Notes: generated by a model not told the origin, from the sequence alone. A DNA stretch of 64,000 bases from Rhodospirillales bacterium URHD0017 (GCA_900110395.1 FODP01000032.1:1-64000), one strand, 5' to 3'. Positions 33,257-41,694 are shown, counted from the stretch's first letter. Numbers and translations are program-made.

Positions 33257-35079
33257 CGGAGCCATTTTTGTCCCTTTGGTCCCCCGTCTGTTTTCTCCAA
33301 TCTGCCTGCCGCCTCCAAACGAGCAATAGCATCACGAATACGATCCCGCGTGACAGGACGCTCGACCCTCATAGTAGCCAATTGGCCAACGAGCGACCTG
33401 CCGGTTGGTCTAAGCCCAGCCAGCATCTCTTTTCGAACCCACGCGTCTATGAAATCGTCGTCCTCAGCCTGTCTAGTCGCCGCATCCTTGACCGGCTCCC
33501 GCTCTCGCTGCTGCGGATTCACAACGAGCGAGGAGATCGGGTCGCCATCCTCGTCCTGCCCCAGCACGTGGCTCGACATGCAGAAGTCGAACACAGTTCC
33601 GTCTTCGCCGTCCTTCACCTTGTCGAGGCGAAAATGGCCTTCCAGCTTCGCGTCATCACTATCGGAACGATAGCATTCGATGGCGAAGTCCATCGCGCCG
33701 CGGAGACCAGACCAGCCGCGCATACCGCGCGACTGGTCCTTGCCACTGTGGTGCACGATCAGAACAACGCCGCCAAGCCTGCGCTGTAACTCCTGGAAGA
33801 TGGCGATCATCTCGCCCATGTCCTTGCTGGTGTTCTCGTCGATGCCGGGCCCAGCTTGCGCGAGCGTGTCGATACACAATACGCCGCCCGCCCAACCTTG
33901 CTCGGTGAGTGTTTCGACCAGCCGGTCCCGATCTTCCTGCTGGCGAAGATTGATCGGGCTCATGAGGAAACGCATGTTCGTCGCCGCCCCCATGCGCGCT
34001 GCCCGCCACACCGCGACGCGCTTGGGGATGCCGCCTTGCCCTTCAAAAGGGACGTAGACGGTCGGCACCGCCTTCACCTTCCGCTGGAACCACGTCCGCC
34101 CGTTTGCGAGATGGGCGAGCAGGTCGAGTGCCAGGAAAGACTTGAAGGCCCCAGACTGACCAAAGATTGTGCCGATGCCTGCGTCGGGGATGATTCCCTT
34201 CACCAACCATCGCTGTGGCGGAAATTCACGACGCAGTCCGTCGTCATCGAGCAGTAAATAGTGCCGCTTCTGTTTCCAGTTCGCGAGTAACGCTTCGGCA
34301 ACCTGCCTTCCGTGTTCCGCCGAACCCCCACCGAACGGATTGTAGTCGGCCTCCGCCATTCCTAACGTTCGCTTAATGTAGTCCGGCCGACTCGCTTTCT
34401 CACGGGCAAGCCCGGACATGTGGAGTAGTCGCGTGAAGAACGCTAGATCGGCTTCTGACTGCGAGGGGTAGTGTTTCTTCCAGTTCCCGACAAACGTATC
34501 GAGTACCTTTTGCCGCTCGACGATCGGTTGGGCACGCACGACGTTGCCCGTGCAGATCATGAAGCGATCTTGTGAATACACCTCGACTGCATCGAACCGC
34601 CTTCCTTCGCCGATCTTGCCTTCCACCCAAATGTGGAATCCCTTCCCAGACCGGGAATGCTCGGTATAGCTGTCGAGGTAGTCGATCAGCGCGTGGAACT
34701 CTTCGGGCCTATTTTCACCCTTGACGTCCAGGTCGATGCACGTGAACGGGTCGTCGGCAGCCAGTACGTATCCGATATCCCAGCTACGCTCCGCCGCAAC
34801 TCGGGTAGCGGTTTCGAAGTCGGTCCATGTCGTTGGATCGGTCGAGCTTGCAGGCCGCCCGTTGACTTGCAGGGGCCGCTTCTCTGACGGGTTAGCTAGG
34901 CACCACTGCTGACGGTCGCGCAGCGCTTGGGGTAATCGGCTCCATTGCCGCGAATCAGCCCCAGCAGGCCCCGCAGCCGGCCTGGCGCTGTCTTGCTGGG
35001 GCACTTGCGAGGCCTGGGGGTGGCCCTGCGCACTCGTTTGCGGGTCGAGTATGGGCTGCCCCGAGTTGTGCATAGTCAT
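33232..35079 (-). CDS. Primase-polymerase/RepA-type helicase
   Basis: A 615-residue replication protein. The N-terminal half resembles primase-polymerase domains of the NrS-1 type: RDRQQWCLANPSEKRPLQV, then TCIDLDVKGE, then EHSRSGKGFHIWV and VEVYSQDRFMICTGN. The C-terminal half is a RecA-like AAA_25/RepA helicase with Walker A FGQSGAFKS near residue 310, Walker B LCIDTLAQAGPG and VVLIVHHSGKD. Phage satellites and integrative elements use such proteins to start their own replication after excision. A proline/glutamine-rich N-terminus (~40 residues) is probably disordered. ATG 35079 was chosen; a second ATG two codons later is possible. A duplicated 3' end of a similar gene lies at 23.7 kb. Confidence 0.85.
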   Translation of the reverse strand: MTMHNSGQPILDPQTSAQGHPQASQVPQQDSARPAAGPAGADSRQWSRLPQALRDRQQWCLANPSEKRPLQVNGRPASSTDPTTWTDFETATRVAAERSWDIGYVLAADDPFTCIDLDVKGENRPEEFHALIDYLDSYTEHSRSGKGFHIWVEGKIGEGRRFDAVEVYSQDRFMICTGNVVRAQPIVERQKVLDTFVGNWKKHYPSQSEADLAFFTRLLHMSGLAREKASRPDYIKRTLGMAEADYNPFGGGSAEHGRQVAEALLANWKQKRHYLLLDDDGLRREFPPQRWLVKGIIPDAGIGTIFGQSGAFKSFLALDLLAHLANGRTWFQRKVKAVPTVYVPFEGQGGIPKRVAVWRAARMGAATNMRFLMSPINLRQQEDRDRLVETLTEQGWAGGVLCIDTLAQAGPGIDENTSKDMGEMIAIFQELQRRLGGVVLIVHHSGKDQSRGMRGWSGLRGAMDFAIECYRSDSDDAKLEGHFRLDKVKDGEDGTVFDFCMSSHVLGQDEDGDPISSLVVNPQQREREPVKDAATRQAEDDDFIDAWVRKEMLAGLRPTGRSLVGQLATMRVERPVTRDRIRDAIARLEAAGRLEKTDGGPKGQKWLRAADRPTA

Positions 35080-35190
35080 AGCTGTCTCAAATTTGCTGGA
35101 GTTGGATCGGCGACTTCCAGGAAGGCCGTCTGCTCAAGCAGCCGGACTTCGATCCTCTTGGTGCCGCGCTTACGATGGGCTTAGCGACGT

Positions 35191-35224
35191 CTGACGGCGG
35201 CGCGAAACGTCGGCGTGTTCAGGA
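35191..35224. repeat. 34-bp repeat, copy 2
   Basis: Same-orientation partner of 20270-20303, with two mismatches. Here the minus strand reads through it in a longer open frame (LRKHDRYGESAETSANLD, then VPTTNILNTPTFRAAVRRR and stop), which looks like the 3' end of a lost gene. Confidence 0.6.
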
Positions 35225-35332
35225 TGTTGGTTGTGGGAACGTCCAGGTTGGCGGAGGTTTCAGCCGACTCGCCGTACCGATCGTGTTTCCGAAGGGTCGA
35301 GCCAAGCTATGAAGTTCGCTTCGGTAATCGAA

Positions 35333-35899
35333 TTAAGGCGCGTTTACCTGAGCCCAGGCGGCGAAAGCCCGATAGTAGCTCGGGTCCCAGATCGTGGTCT
35401 CGGCACTCCCCATCAGCCGTAGCATCTGCATCATCACTTCGAAGGCTTCTATCCGGCTAAGCGGGTCGGAATCCATCATGACCTCCGCGCATATGGTAAC
35501 CACGGTGAAATCGAGTTGCTTCCCTTTTGAGCGCTCGATACGACCTCGCTGCGAGCCCGTCCTCGCGATGCGCTCCATCTTCTCAACTAAGCCCATCGAG
35601 ACTAAGGCGTCGGGAGGGTGAAAGTCCGGGGTCTCGAGCCATGGGGCCTTGAGGACGGCGGGCAGTCGATAGCTCTCGCCGAACAACATCTTCCCGTGCG
35701 CCTCCATTTCGGCCCTGAACCGATCCTGTACGGTTTCGGGGGCTGCGCTACCGTTGCCGGGGCCACCGTGCGACTCAGCTTGTGCGCGCACCGCTGCCGC
35801 TTGTGGGTGCCCGAGCGCGGGTAGCGATGACGGTAGCTGGGGCGGTGCACTGGTCGCTTGCCGAGGCTCGTGCGATTGCTGTTGATTAACTGTGTTCAT
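35333..35899 (-). CDS. Unknown island protein upstream of the primase
   Basis: A 188-residue protein with a strong ribosome site (TAGGAGTACAC before ATG). The first ~50 residues are rich in Pro, Gln, Ala and Ser and probably disordered. The rest is helical: VQDRFRAEMEAHGKMLFGES, then LVSMGLVEKMERIARTGSQR and a C-terminal IEAFEVMMQMLRLMGSAETT. It lies between the AlpA-like regulator and the primase-helicase, all on the minus strand, so it likely belongs to the element's replication or excision module. I do not recognise a family. Confidence 0.6.
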   Translation of the reverse strand: MNTVNQQQSHEPRQATSAPPQLPSSLPALGHPQAAAVRAQAESHGGPGNGSAAPETVQDRFRAEMEAHGKMLFGESYRLPAVLKAPWLETPDFHPPDALVSMGLVEKMERIARTGSQRGRIERSKGKQLDFTVVTICAEVMMDSDPLSRIEAFEVMMQMLRLMGSAETTIWDPSYYRAFAAWAQVNAP

Positions 35900-36039
35900 G
35901 TGTACTCCTATGCCTTCTCGTGAAGGCTATGGGGGGTCTGAGTTTGATGAGCCCTTACGCAGCGAAGCGATGGAGTGCGTTCGGAAATGGGTGTCCCGGG
36001 CACTCGGTCGCTTTCTTCTGAGCAGGCGGGCCGACGGAG

Positions 36040-36270
36040 TTAGCTGGACGCGATGGCCGAATAGGCGCTTGTGCTCGCGAAGGTGCGCTGGGCGAGCCAG
36101 GATTCGACGTCAGAACGCTTGTAGCGAACCGGGGATTGCTTCCTCGTGCCGAGTTTTAGAAACCTCGGTCCTTGGCCGCGGAAGCGCCAAATCTCAAGGG
36201 TGTTGACCTGTAGGCCGAGGATGGCAGCCGCCTGGTCGCTTGTAAGAAGTTGGTCGTCGGGGGTGCTCAC
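36040..36270 (-). CDS. AlpA/MerR-like helix-turn-helix regulator (excisionase type)
   Basis: A 76-residue DNA-binding protein: LLTSDQAAAILGLQVNTLEI is the helix-turn-helix, followed by the wing RFRGQGPRFLKLGT and VRYKRSDVESWLAQR, typical of excisionase/AlpA proteins. In islands these control excision by activating the integrase or bending att DNA. I chose the GTG that has AAGGAG eight bases upstream; an earlier GTG adds 14 residues without such a site. It lies between integrase and primase genes on the same strand, the usual place for such regulators. Confidence 0.8.
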   Translation of the reverse strand: MSTPDDQLLTSDQAAAILGLQVNTLEIWRFRGQGPRFLKLGTRKQSPVRYKRSDVESWLAQRTFASTSAYSAIASS

Positions 36271-36421
36271 TGGAGTGACTCCTTGGGTGATTTGTTGATC
36301 ACCGGAGGTCACTCAATCCCGGAAGCGAGGGTTCAGGCGCGCACTGGCCGCGCTTTCGTACTACTACTTTGCTTGTAGCAGCATAAAGCTATGTCCTGCA
36401 AGCTTTTTCGCCTTCGAAACA

Positions 36422-37609
36422 TCATGCACCCACTATCGCATCAGCGATCTGCTGCACTTGAGGCTTGAGATACTGAAGCTTCGAAGTCTCCATGTAGTGG
36501 CGGGCCGTGACGCTCTGCGGGATGTGATTGGTCAGCAGTTCAACCTTCACAATCTCGATACTGCAGCTCGCGACGCCGACATGGGTGAACGTCCGACGAA
36601 GGTCGTGCGGCGTGAGCTTGCAGCCCGCGACGGCACTCAGGTTCTTCATGCTGTCCCGAGGGTCCTTAATATGGCCGTTGTAAGAGCCAAAGACGTAGCC
36701 CTGACGCGTCGCGCGGCTGCGGAGTAGCTCCATGGCTTGGGTCGGCAGTGGCAGCCAGACGGGATTGCGGTTCTTGGGGTCCGGCAAATGCCACCAGCCC
36801 TCCTCTAGGTTGACGCGGTCCCAAGTTAGTTCGGCCGCCTCGGACAGTCGGCAGCCCGTCAGCAGTAGGAAGCAGATGAGGTCAAGGGCCGCCCCGGTGT
36901 GGCCATTGTGCGCGCGCTGACGAGCAGCTTCCAGGTGCTTCCATACAGCGCCCAGCTTGTCGTCGGGGACTCGGCCGGTGCGGGGTGTGACGTGCGCCCA
37001 CTTTCGATAGAGAGCTTTGACCGGGTTGTCCTTGATGATCGGAGACCCGTCTTTGTCCACGTACTCGTTGATGGCGAAGTTGACGATCGCTCGGAGAATG
37101 CCGAAGGCGGTATTTGCGTGGACCGGCGCCCGCTCGCGCATTTCCATGAACGCTTCCGACACGTTGGCCCGACTGATGTTCGCTAGCGGCTTGTCGGTCC
37201 AGCCGAAGGCCTTGAACGGGCCGGCCACAGCCTGCTCGATCGCGCGCTTGCTACGCGGCTTGAGAGGCCGTTGTTCGAGGTAGTCGTCGGCGACGTCTTG
37301 CAGTGTCTTGCGTTGTGCGGCCGACCTGCTAGCGGCGGCGCGGGGGTCGATGCCCATGCGCATGTCCCGCAGGCGCTCGCGGGCGGCGTCGCGCGCTTGG
37401 TCCACGGTAAACACCCCGTACGGGCCGATAGTAAGGCGCACAGTTGGTGAGGCGCGGCCCGCCGTACCCACACGCCCCTGCACGATAAAACTCAGCTTGC
37501 GTGCCGGCGTAACGCGAAGGCCAAATCCCTTGAGTTCGGAATCCCAATGGAGGGCGTCGGCAGCCTTGGGCTGCACCTTATCTACGTAGCTCTTCGTCAG
37601 CTTTGGCAT
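36422..37609 (-). CDS. int: Tyrosine recombinase, island integrase
   Basis: A 395-residue integrase of the P4/DUF4102 type. The N-terminal arm-binding domain begins MPKLTKSYVDKVQPKAADAL with GFGLRVTPARK. The catalytic domain shows TGCRLSEAAELTW (first arginine), HDLRRTFTHVG (His-x-x-Arg) and LLTNHIPQSVTARHYME (histidine and the tyrosine nucleophile), so all active-site residues are present. ATG 37609 follows GAGGTGTTT; a GTG two codons earlier is less likely. It reads towards the inside of the element, 136 bases from attR, as usual for such islands. The unusual target is a protein gene's 3' end rather than a tRNA. Confidence 0.92.
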   Translation of the reverse strand: MPKLTKSYVDKVQPKAADALHWDSELKGFGLRVTPARKLSFIVQGRVGTAGRASPTVRLTIGPYGVFTVDQARDAARERLRDMRMGIDPRAAASRSAAQRKTLQDVADDYLEQRPLKPRSKRAIEQAVAGPFKAFGWTDKPLANISRANVSEAFMEMRERAPVHANTAFGILRAIVNFAINEYVDKDGSPIIKDNPVKALYRKWAHVTPRTGRVPDDKLGAVWKHLEAARQRAHNGHTGAALDLICFLLLTGCRLSEAAELTWDRVNLEEGWWHLPDPKNRNPVWLPLPTQAMELLRSRATRQGYVFGSYNGHIKDPRDSMKNLSAVAGCKLTPHDLRRTFTHVGVASCSIEIVKVELLTNHIPQSVTARHYMETSKLQYLKPQVQQIADAIVGA

Positions 37610-37744
37610 AAACACCTCGTAAGCACGCTGCGTAAAGCTAGGACAACTTACAGCAAATGTAAACGACTTCTAAACGCTGAAAATGCAGGATTCAATGTGG
37701 TTATGTCAACTTACAGAAGCAGCGCAAAGGTCACTTACGACAAA

Positions 37745-37791
37745 TCAAGGACCTGCTGGCGCTGCCGCGTCGGCTGTCGACGGAAAGCTGA
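37745..37791. other. attR: right attachment site with the displaced 3' end of the SCP2-like gene
   Basis: After TCAAGGA the sequence CCTGCTGGCGCTGCCGCGTC continues to a TGA at 37789-37791. In the frame of the SCP2-like gene it encodes DLLALPRRLSTES-stop, the natural continuation of that gene's helix. This is the original 3' end, cut off by integration. The stop lies two bases before the GTG of the alpha/beta hydrolase, so the two genes formed an operon before the insertion. Confidence 0.8.
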
Positions 37792-37793
37792 TC

Positions 37794-38666
37794 GTGGCGC
37801 CCATTCTCGATCCCATGGTCGGCCGCTATCTGCGGCTCGAGATCGACAGCGTCGATCATCGCATCTATTTCGAGGAGGCTGGCCCCAAGGAGGGCGGCGG
37901 CATCCCGCTGGTCTGCCTGCACACTGCCGGCGCCGACGGACGGCAGTACCGGCATCTGCTGGCCGATCCCGAGATCACCTCGCGCTTTCGCGTGCTCGCC
38001 TTCGACATGCCGTGGCACGGCAAGTCGACGCCGCCCGACGGCTGGGAGAAGACCGAGTATCGACTGACGACGGCGACGTACACGGCGGCTATCCGCGCCT
38101 TCTGCCAGACCCTGGAGCTCAACAAGCCCGTGGTCATGGGCTGCTCGATCGGCGGGCGCATCGTGCTCAACCTCGCGATTGCCCATGCCGCGGAGTTCCG
38201 TGCCCTGATCGCCCTCGAGGCCGCCGACTTCCAGCAGCCCTGGTACGACACGGCCTGGCTGCATCGCCCCGACGTCCATGGCGGCGAGGTCTGCGCTGCG
38301 CTGGTCTCCGGACTGATCGCGCCGCAAAGCCCGCCGGCCAGCCGTCACGAGACGCTGTGGATGTACATGCAGGGCGGACCCGGCGTGTTCAAGGGCGACC
38401 TCTACTTCTATCGCGTCGACGGCGACCTGCGCGAAAAGGTGAAGTCGATCGACACCAAGGTCTGTCCGCTCTACCTGCTGACCGGCGAGTACGATTTCTC
38501 CTGCACGGCCGAGGACACGCTACGCACGGCGGCGCAGATCCCGGGCGTCGAGGTGCAGATCATGAAGCATGTCGGCCATTTCCCGATGAGCGAGCATCCG
38601 GCGAAGTTCCGCGAATACATCCTGCCGGTGCTGGCGAAGATCCCTGACGTTGTCGGTATGCTCTGA
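37794..38666 (+). CDS. Alpha/beta hydrolase
   Basis: A 290-residue soluble alpha/beta hydrolase. The oxyanion-hole motif VCLHTAGADGRQYRHL is at residue ~40, the nucleophile elbow is CSIGGR (G-C-S-I-G-G) near residue 122, and LLTGEYDFSCTAED and KHVGHFPMSEHP supply the acid and histidine. The fold is that of esterases and C-C bond hydrolases. I chose GTG 37794 because GGAAAG lies a few bases upstream, within the 3' end of the former SCP2-like gene; ATG 37815 is an alternative. The island has separated it from its upstream operon partners, so its present expression depends on island-edge DNA. Confidence 0.85.
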   Translation: MAPILDPMVGRYLRLEIDSVDHRIYFEEAGPKEGGGIPLVCLHTAGADGRQYRHLLADPEITSRFRVLAFDMPWHGKSTPPDGWEKTEYRLTTATYTAAIRAFCQTLELNKPVVMGCSIGGRIVLNLAIAHAAEFRALIALEAADFQQPWYDTAWLHRPDVHGGEVCAALVSGLIAPQSPPASRHETLWMYMQGGPGVFKGDLYFYRVDGDLREKVKSIDTKVCPLYLLTGEYDFSCTAEDTLRTAAQIPGVEVQIMKHVGHFPMSEHPAKFREYILPVLAKIPDVVGML

Positions 38667-38672
38667 CGCAAG

Positions 38673-39317
38673 TCAGGTCAGTTCGCGCAAACCCTGCGGC
38701 GTTCTGATCATCGCCCTGATCTGAGGCACCGAACCGGTTGATATCGTGATGCACCTGCTGTCGACGACGGAAGCGAGGGCGGCAGAAAGGCGGGCGCCTT
38801 TCGGGTGTGCGATAGCGAGGCGCTCAAGTCGGCAGCCCAAATCCGCCATCCGTGATGACGGATGTAGACCGGCTGGCCATTCGATGAGGGTCGGAAACGC
38901 TCCGTCGAAGGGCATTGATCCGTCACGCGGCACGGATATGAGCCAAGAGAGCGACCCGCGGGTGACGCGTACAGCCTCGCCGGATTCTTTCCCTACCGCG
39001 GCAAGCATGTACTCGATACTGGCGACGCGAACCACCCAACTGATAAGCCGGGGAGAAGCTGCAAGACGCTCACGCATTCTCGGATCATCGAGACCGAACC
39101 ATCGCGTTCTTTGCGGCATGATCATGGGATCGGGGGCGATGACTTCGAGGAACACGCCATCGCCGAGCTGCATCAAATGATTGTGTGTCCCCATCAGCGG
39201 ATGCGAGCCGCCCGGTGGCACGGTCACGCCCAGCGCACGACGGACATGTGCGATGCCCTCGTCGATCGTCAAAGCCGCCACGGTGAGGTGATCGAGCGAG
39301 GCTTCCGGCACGATCAT
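38673..39317 (-). CDS. Glyoxalase-like (VOC-type) domain protein
   Basis: A 214-residue protein of the glyoxalase-like-3 group: LDHLTVAALTIDEGIAHV at the N-terminus, then GGSHPLMGTHNHLMQLGDGV with FLEVIAPDP, the paired beta-alpha-beta metal site of the vicinal-oxygen-chelate fold. The second half is more diverged (WPAGLHPSSRMADLGCRLER). The substrate cannot be predicted. It is the last gene of a three-gene operon; its ATG overlaps the monooxygenase stop by four bases. Confidence 0.75.
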   Translation of the reverse strand: MIVPEASLDHLTVAALTIDEGIAHVRRALGVTVPPGGSHPLMGTHNHLMQLGDGVFLEVIAPDPMIMPQRTRWFGLDDPRMRERLAASPRLISWVVRVASIEYMLAAVGKESGEAVRVTRGSLSWLISVPRDGSMPFDGAFPTLIEWPAGLHPSSRMADLGCRLERLAIAHPKGARLSAALASVVDSRCITISTGSVPQIRAMIRTPQGLRELT

Positions 39318-39637
39318 GTTCGAAATTTGCGCTTCCCCTTGGCCGTCCAGGCGCGGTCACGCACGACGGTGCAAATCTGAAACCTGTAGTCGCTGAAGAA
39401 GCTCTCGATACCGCGCCTCTTGGCCTTTACGTGGTCGGGATGAATGCGCCACTCGCGCAGCGCATCCTCGGATTCGAATTCGACGAGTGTAAGCCGTTCG
39501 CCATCCTCCGAGACAAAGCCCTTGTGCGAAACATAGCCTGGAATGGTTTTCGCCATTGCGGACATGCGCGCCGCCATCGGTCCGTATTCCTCCTCCACGC
39601 CGGGACGCAGCCGCGAGCGGAACACCGTGACGATCAT
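39314..39637 (-). CDS. Antibiotic biosynthesis monooxygenase (ABM) domain protein
   Basis: A 107-residue single ABM/dimeric alpha-beta barrel: MIVTVFRSRLRPGVEEEYGP, then IPGYVSHKGFVSEDGERLTL and VEFESEDALREWRIHPDHVK. ABM proteins are often cofactor-free monooxygenases or haem-degrading enzymes. The ATG overlaps the globin stop (ATGA). The pairing with a globin suggests handling of O2, NO or haem, but this is inference. Upstream frame extension without a ribosome site was not used. Confidence 0.78.
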   Translation of the reverse strand: MIVTVFRSRLRPGVEEEYGPMAARMSAMAKTIPGYVSHKGFVSEDGERLTLVEFESEDALREWRIHPDHVKAKRRGIESFFSDYRFQICTVVRDRAWTAKGKRKFRT

Positions 39638-40062
39638 TTGGCGGAAGCCTGTTCGGGACGAGGCGAGTTCGCCGCGCTGATCATGAGTTCTGACAGCGTC
39701 GAATAGGCGGCGGTCCAGGCCGCCGCGACATCGGGAGTCCAGGAAGAGCCCAGACCGAGCATCCAAAGCAAAGCTGCACCGACGACCGAATAGTGGGCGG
39801 GCTCGGCGCCGTACTGGACGTGACGCCTTGCGAGTGCGCTTGCGGCCGGTAGGATCGTGTCGAGATTGCTCAAGCCCTTCACCACGACCGCGAGCGTTGC
39901 CATCAGCTTTTTACGCTGGTCGGTCACGTCGTCGGGAAACAGCACACGCACCTGCGGGGCGATCTCGAACAGGCGGCCGTAGAACAGCTCCGCCGCTTTG
40001 TCGGAGATCGGTGCGACTTTCGCGAAGCTTGTCTGGACAAGCGTGATCTGGTCGGGGGTCAT
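39634..40062 (-). CDS. Single-domain globin
   Basis: A 142-residue globin-fold protein: LVQTSFAKVAPISDKAAELF (A-B helices), then FYGRLFEIAPQVRVLFPDDV, a hallmark of flavohaemoglobin-type globins, and LARRHVQYGAEPAHYSVVGA, where the histidine of RRHVQYG is the expected proximal haem ligand. The reductase domain of flavohaemoglobins is missing. Related single-domain globins bind O2 or NO in stress defence. It is the first gene of a coupled three-gene operon with an ABM monooxygenase and a glyoxalase-like protein. A palindromic operator candidate lies about 100 bases upstream. Confidence 0.85.
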   Translation of the reverse strand: MTPDQITLVQTSFAKVAPISDKAAELFYGRLFEIAPQVRVLFPDDVTDQRKKLMATLAVVVKGLSNLDTILPAASALARRHVQYGAEPAHYSVVGAALLWMLGLGSSWTPDVAAAWTAAYSTLSELMISAANSPRPEQASAK

Positions 40063-40164
40063 GGTTCCGCTTCACCTTCATTTTGCGAGAGACCGGCCGG
40101 CGCCAGCCGATCGCCAGCCGTTAGGTGGGCGGAACTTAGAAAACGGTCAAATATAACTCAAATG

Positions 40165-40180
40165 CATATTGTCTAATATG
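40165..40180. promoter_or_regulatory. Operator candidate upstream of the globin operon
   Basis: CATATT-GTCT-AATATG is a perfect dyad in an AT-rich patch of otherwise GC-rich DNA, with a wider GCATA...TATGC frame around it. It includes the T-N11-A arrangement of LysR-type binding sites. It lies between the LysR gene's stop and the globin start, so the neighbouring LysR protein is the natural candidate regulator. Confidence 0.45.
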
Positions 40181-40189
40181 ATTATGCAT

Positions 40190-41098
40190 TCATCCATGAT
40201 GCGCCAGCTTCGCCTTGAGGTCGCGCACCAGCAGATCGATCGGCTGGTCGAGCCGTCCGGGCGCGGCGTTGCGGATCAGCACGATGGTCGCGGGCAGCTT
40301 GAAATCGGCAACGTCGAGGACGTGCAGCTTCCGGCGGTGCGGGCTGTGCTCCAACTGGCGGCTCGGCACAAGTGCCAGCCCGCCGCTGCGCGCGAGCAGC
40401 GAAAGCTGAAGGTCTTCGCCGAAGATCTCGGCCCCGATCCGCATCGGCACCTGCAGCCGATCGAAGGATTTCATCAGCGCGGCGCGGCATCCGCATCCCG
40501 CCGGGTTGAGAAACCACGGTTCGGGCGCAAGATCGCTCAGGCGCCACTGCTTTCCATCCCGTCTTCTCCGCCGCTTCGAAGCCGCGACAACGACGACCTG
40601 TTCCGCGCCGAGGTCGAGACGAGAGAGACCGGGCGGGATCATATGGGCCTCGGTCAGCAGGCCAACCGCGCAATCGAGAGCGCCGCTGCGCGCACCCTCG
40701 ATCAGATCGACACTCCAGTTCGAGCTCACCTGCAGCCTGATGCGCGGAAACGTACGCCGCAACGCGTCGAGCGGCGTCGTCAGCACGATCTCGCCCAGGC
40801 CATGGGCGATGCCCATCTTCAAGCTGCCCGCCGGATCGGCGGCGCTCGTCGTGCAGGCTTCGAGTTCGGCGACCGCGGCCAGAACCCGCCGGCAGTATTC
40901 GAGGACATGATTTCCGAGCGACGTCAGGATCGCCGGCTTGACGGAACGATCGAAGAGCGGCGCATCGCCGATCGCAGCCTCGAAATTCTGGATGCGTCGG
41001 GTCGTTGCAGGCTGGGTCAGGTTGAGCCGCGCCGCGGCGCGATTGACAGAGCCCGTTTCGGCCACGGCGATGAAAGCTTCAATGTCTTGCAGGTTCAT
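40190..41098 (-). CDS. LysR-family transcriptional regulator
   Basis: A 302-residue LysR-type regulator. The winged helix-turn-helix is at the N-terminus (LQDIEAFIAVAETGSVNRAA, RLNLTQPATTRRIQNFE); the rest is the periplasmic-binding-protein-like effector domain (GSLKMGIAHGLGEIVLTTPL, then LVPSRQLEH). The inducer is unknown. It is on the same strand as the globin operon, 127 bases upstream of it, with an operator-like dyad in between. It may therefore control that operon, although LysR genes more often regulate a divergent neighbour. Confidence 0.88.
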   Translation of the reverse strand: MNLQDIEAFIAVAETGSVNRAAARLNLTQPATTRRIQNFEAAIGDAPLFDRSVKPAILTSLGNHVLEYCRRVLAAVAELEACTTSAADPAGSLKMGIAHGLGEIVLTTPLDALRRTFPRIRLQVSSNWSVDLIEGARSGALDCAVGLLTEAHMIPPGLSRLDLGAEQVVVVAASKRRRRRDGKQWRLSDLAPEPWFLNPAGCGCRAALMKSFDRLQVPMRIGAEIFGEDLQLSLLARSGGLALVPSRQLEHSPHRRKLHVLDVADFKLPATIVLIRNAAPGRLDQPIDLLVRDLKAKLAHHG

Positions 41099-41216
41099 GA
41101 TCGGAAAGCGTAGCGGGTCCGTCGCATCGAGCGCTTAACCGAGATATAGCATCCCAGGATTGCATCAGGGGAGAGCAGATGATGGCGGTGACGGTGACCG
41201 CAGTCGCGCATCCCCG

Positions 41217-41687
41217 CTAAAGCACCTGGAACACGTCGTAGACCGGGCCGGTCGGATCGCGCCGGCCGGTGGCAACGCTGACGATGCGGTTCAGGAACCG
41301 GTATTTCTCCGACGCCGTCTCGAACCACGGCGTGGTGCGGAAATAGTACTGGCTGGGGTCGACCTTCTCGCCCTTGTTGAGCTGCTCGATCACCCAGGCC
41401 GGACCGTGCCGCATGCCGCGGTAGCTCATGTAGATGAGATGATCGTCGGCGGTCTTGAGCGTGATGCGGACATCGAGCTGCAGGATGCCGTCGCGCCTGA
41501 GCAGCAGCCAGTCGCCGCCGGGCGACGGCAGGACCGTGCCCTTGAGCTCCTCGCCCTCGAAGGTGCCGCCGGTCACGGTGGCGATGCGGCGGCGGCCGTA
41601 TGGCGTGTCGCCGACATCGGTCATGTTGGGATCGACCGTGAGGCTCAGCGTGAACAGATGGGAAGTGCGCAACGTCGGTTCAGTCAT
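41217..41687 (-). CDS. DUF3237 family protein
   Basis: A 156-residue DUF3237 protein: LFTLSLTVDPNMTDVGDTPY, then GRRRIATVTGGTFEGEELKG, TVLPSPGGDWLLLRRDGILQ and the C-terminal YYFRTTPWFETASEKYRFLN with NRIVSVATGRR. The fold is a beta-barrel without known reaction; members cluster with aromatic or CoA-thioester catabolism genes. It starts 7 bases after the stop of the acyl-CoA synthetase and belongs to its operon. Confidence 0.85.
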   Translation of the reverse strand: MTEPTLRTSHLFTLSLTVDPNMTDVGDTPYGRRRIATVTGGTFEGEELKGTVLPSPGGDWLLLRRDGILQLDVRITLKTADDHLIYMSYRGMRHGPAWVIEQLNKGEKVDPSQYYFRTTPWFETASEKYRFLNRIVSVATGRRDPTGPVYDVFQVL

Positions 41688-41694
41688 TGTCGCC

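Larger units (their letters stand above)
4575..37744. mobile_element. Integrated genomic island (~33 kb) with defence cargo
   Basis: Boundaries come from the duplicated 3' end of the SCP2-like gene (attL at 4568, attR at 37745). A tyrosine recombinase lies 136 bases inside the right end, with an AlpA-like regulator and a primase-helicase behind it, as in integrative mobilizable elements and phage satellites. GC content is visibly lower and more uneven than in the flanks, and almost all cargo is on the minus strand. Cargo: a six-gene restriction/defence operon, a CHAT/MBL pair, a membrane hydrolase and a metallopeptidase. Many pseudogenes and repeats lie between these blocks. No conjugation genes or capsid genes are visible, so transfer would need a helper. 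Confidence 0.85.
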
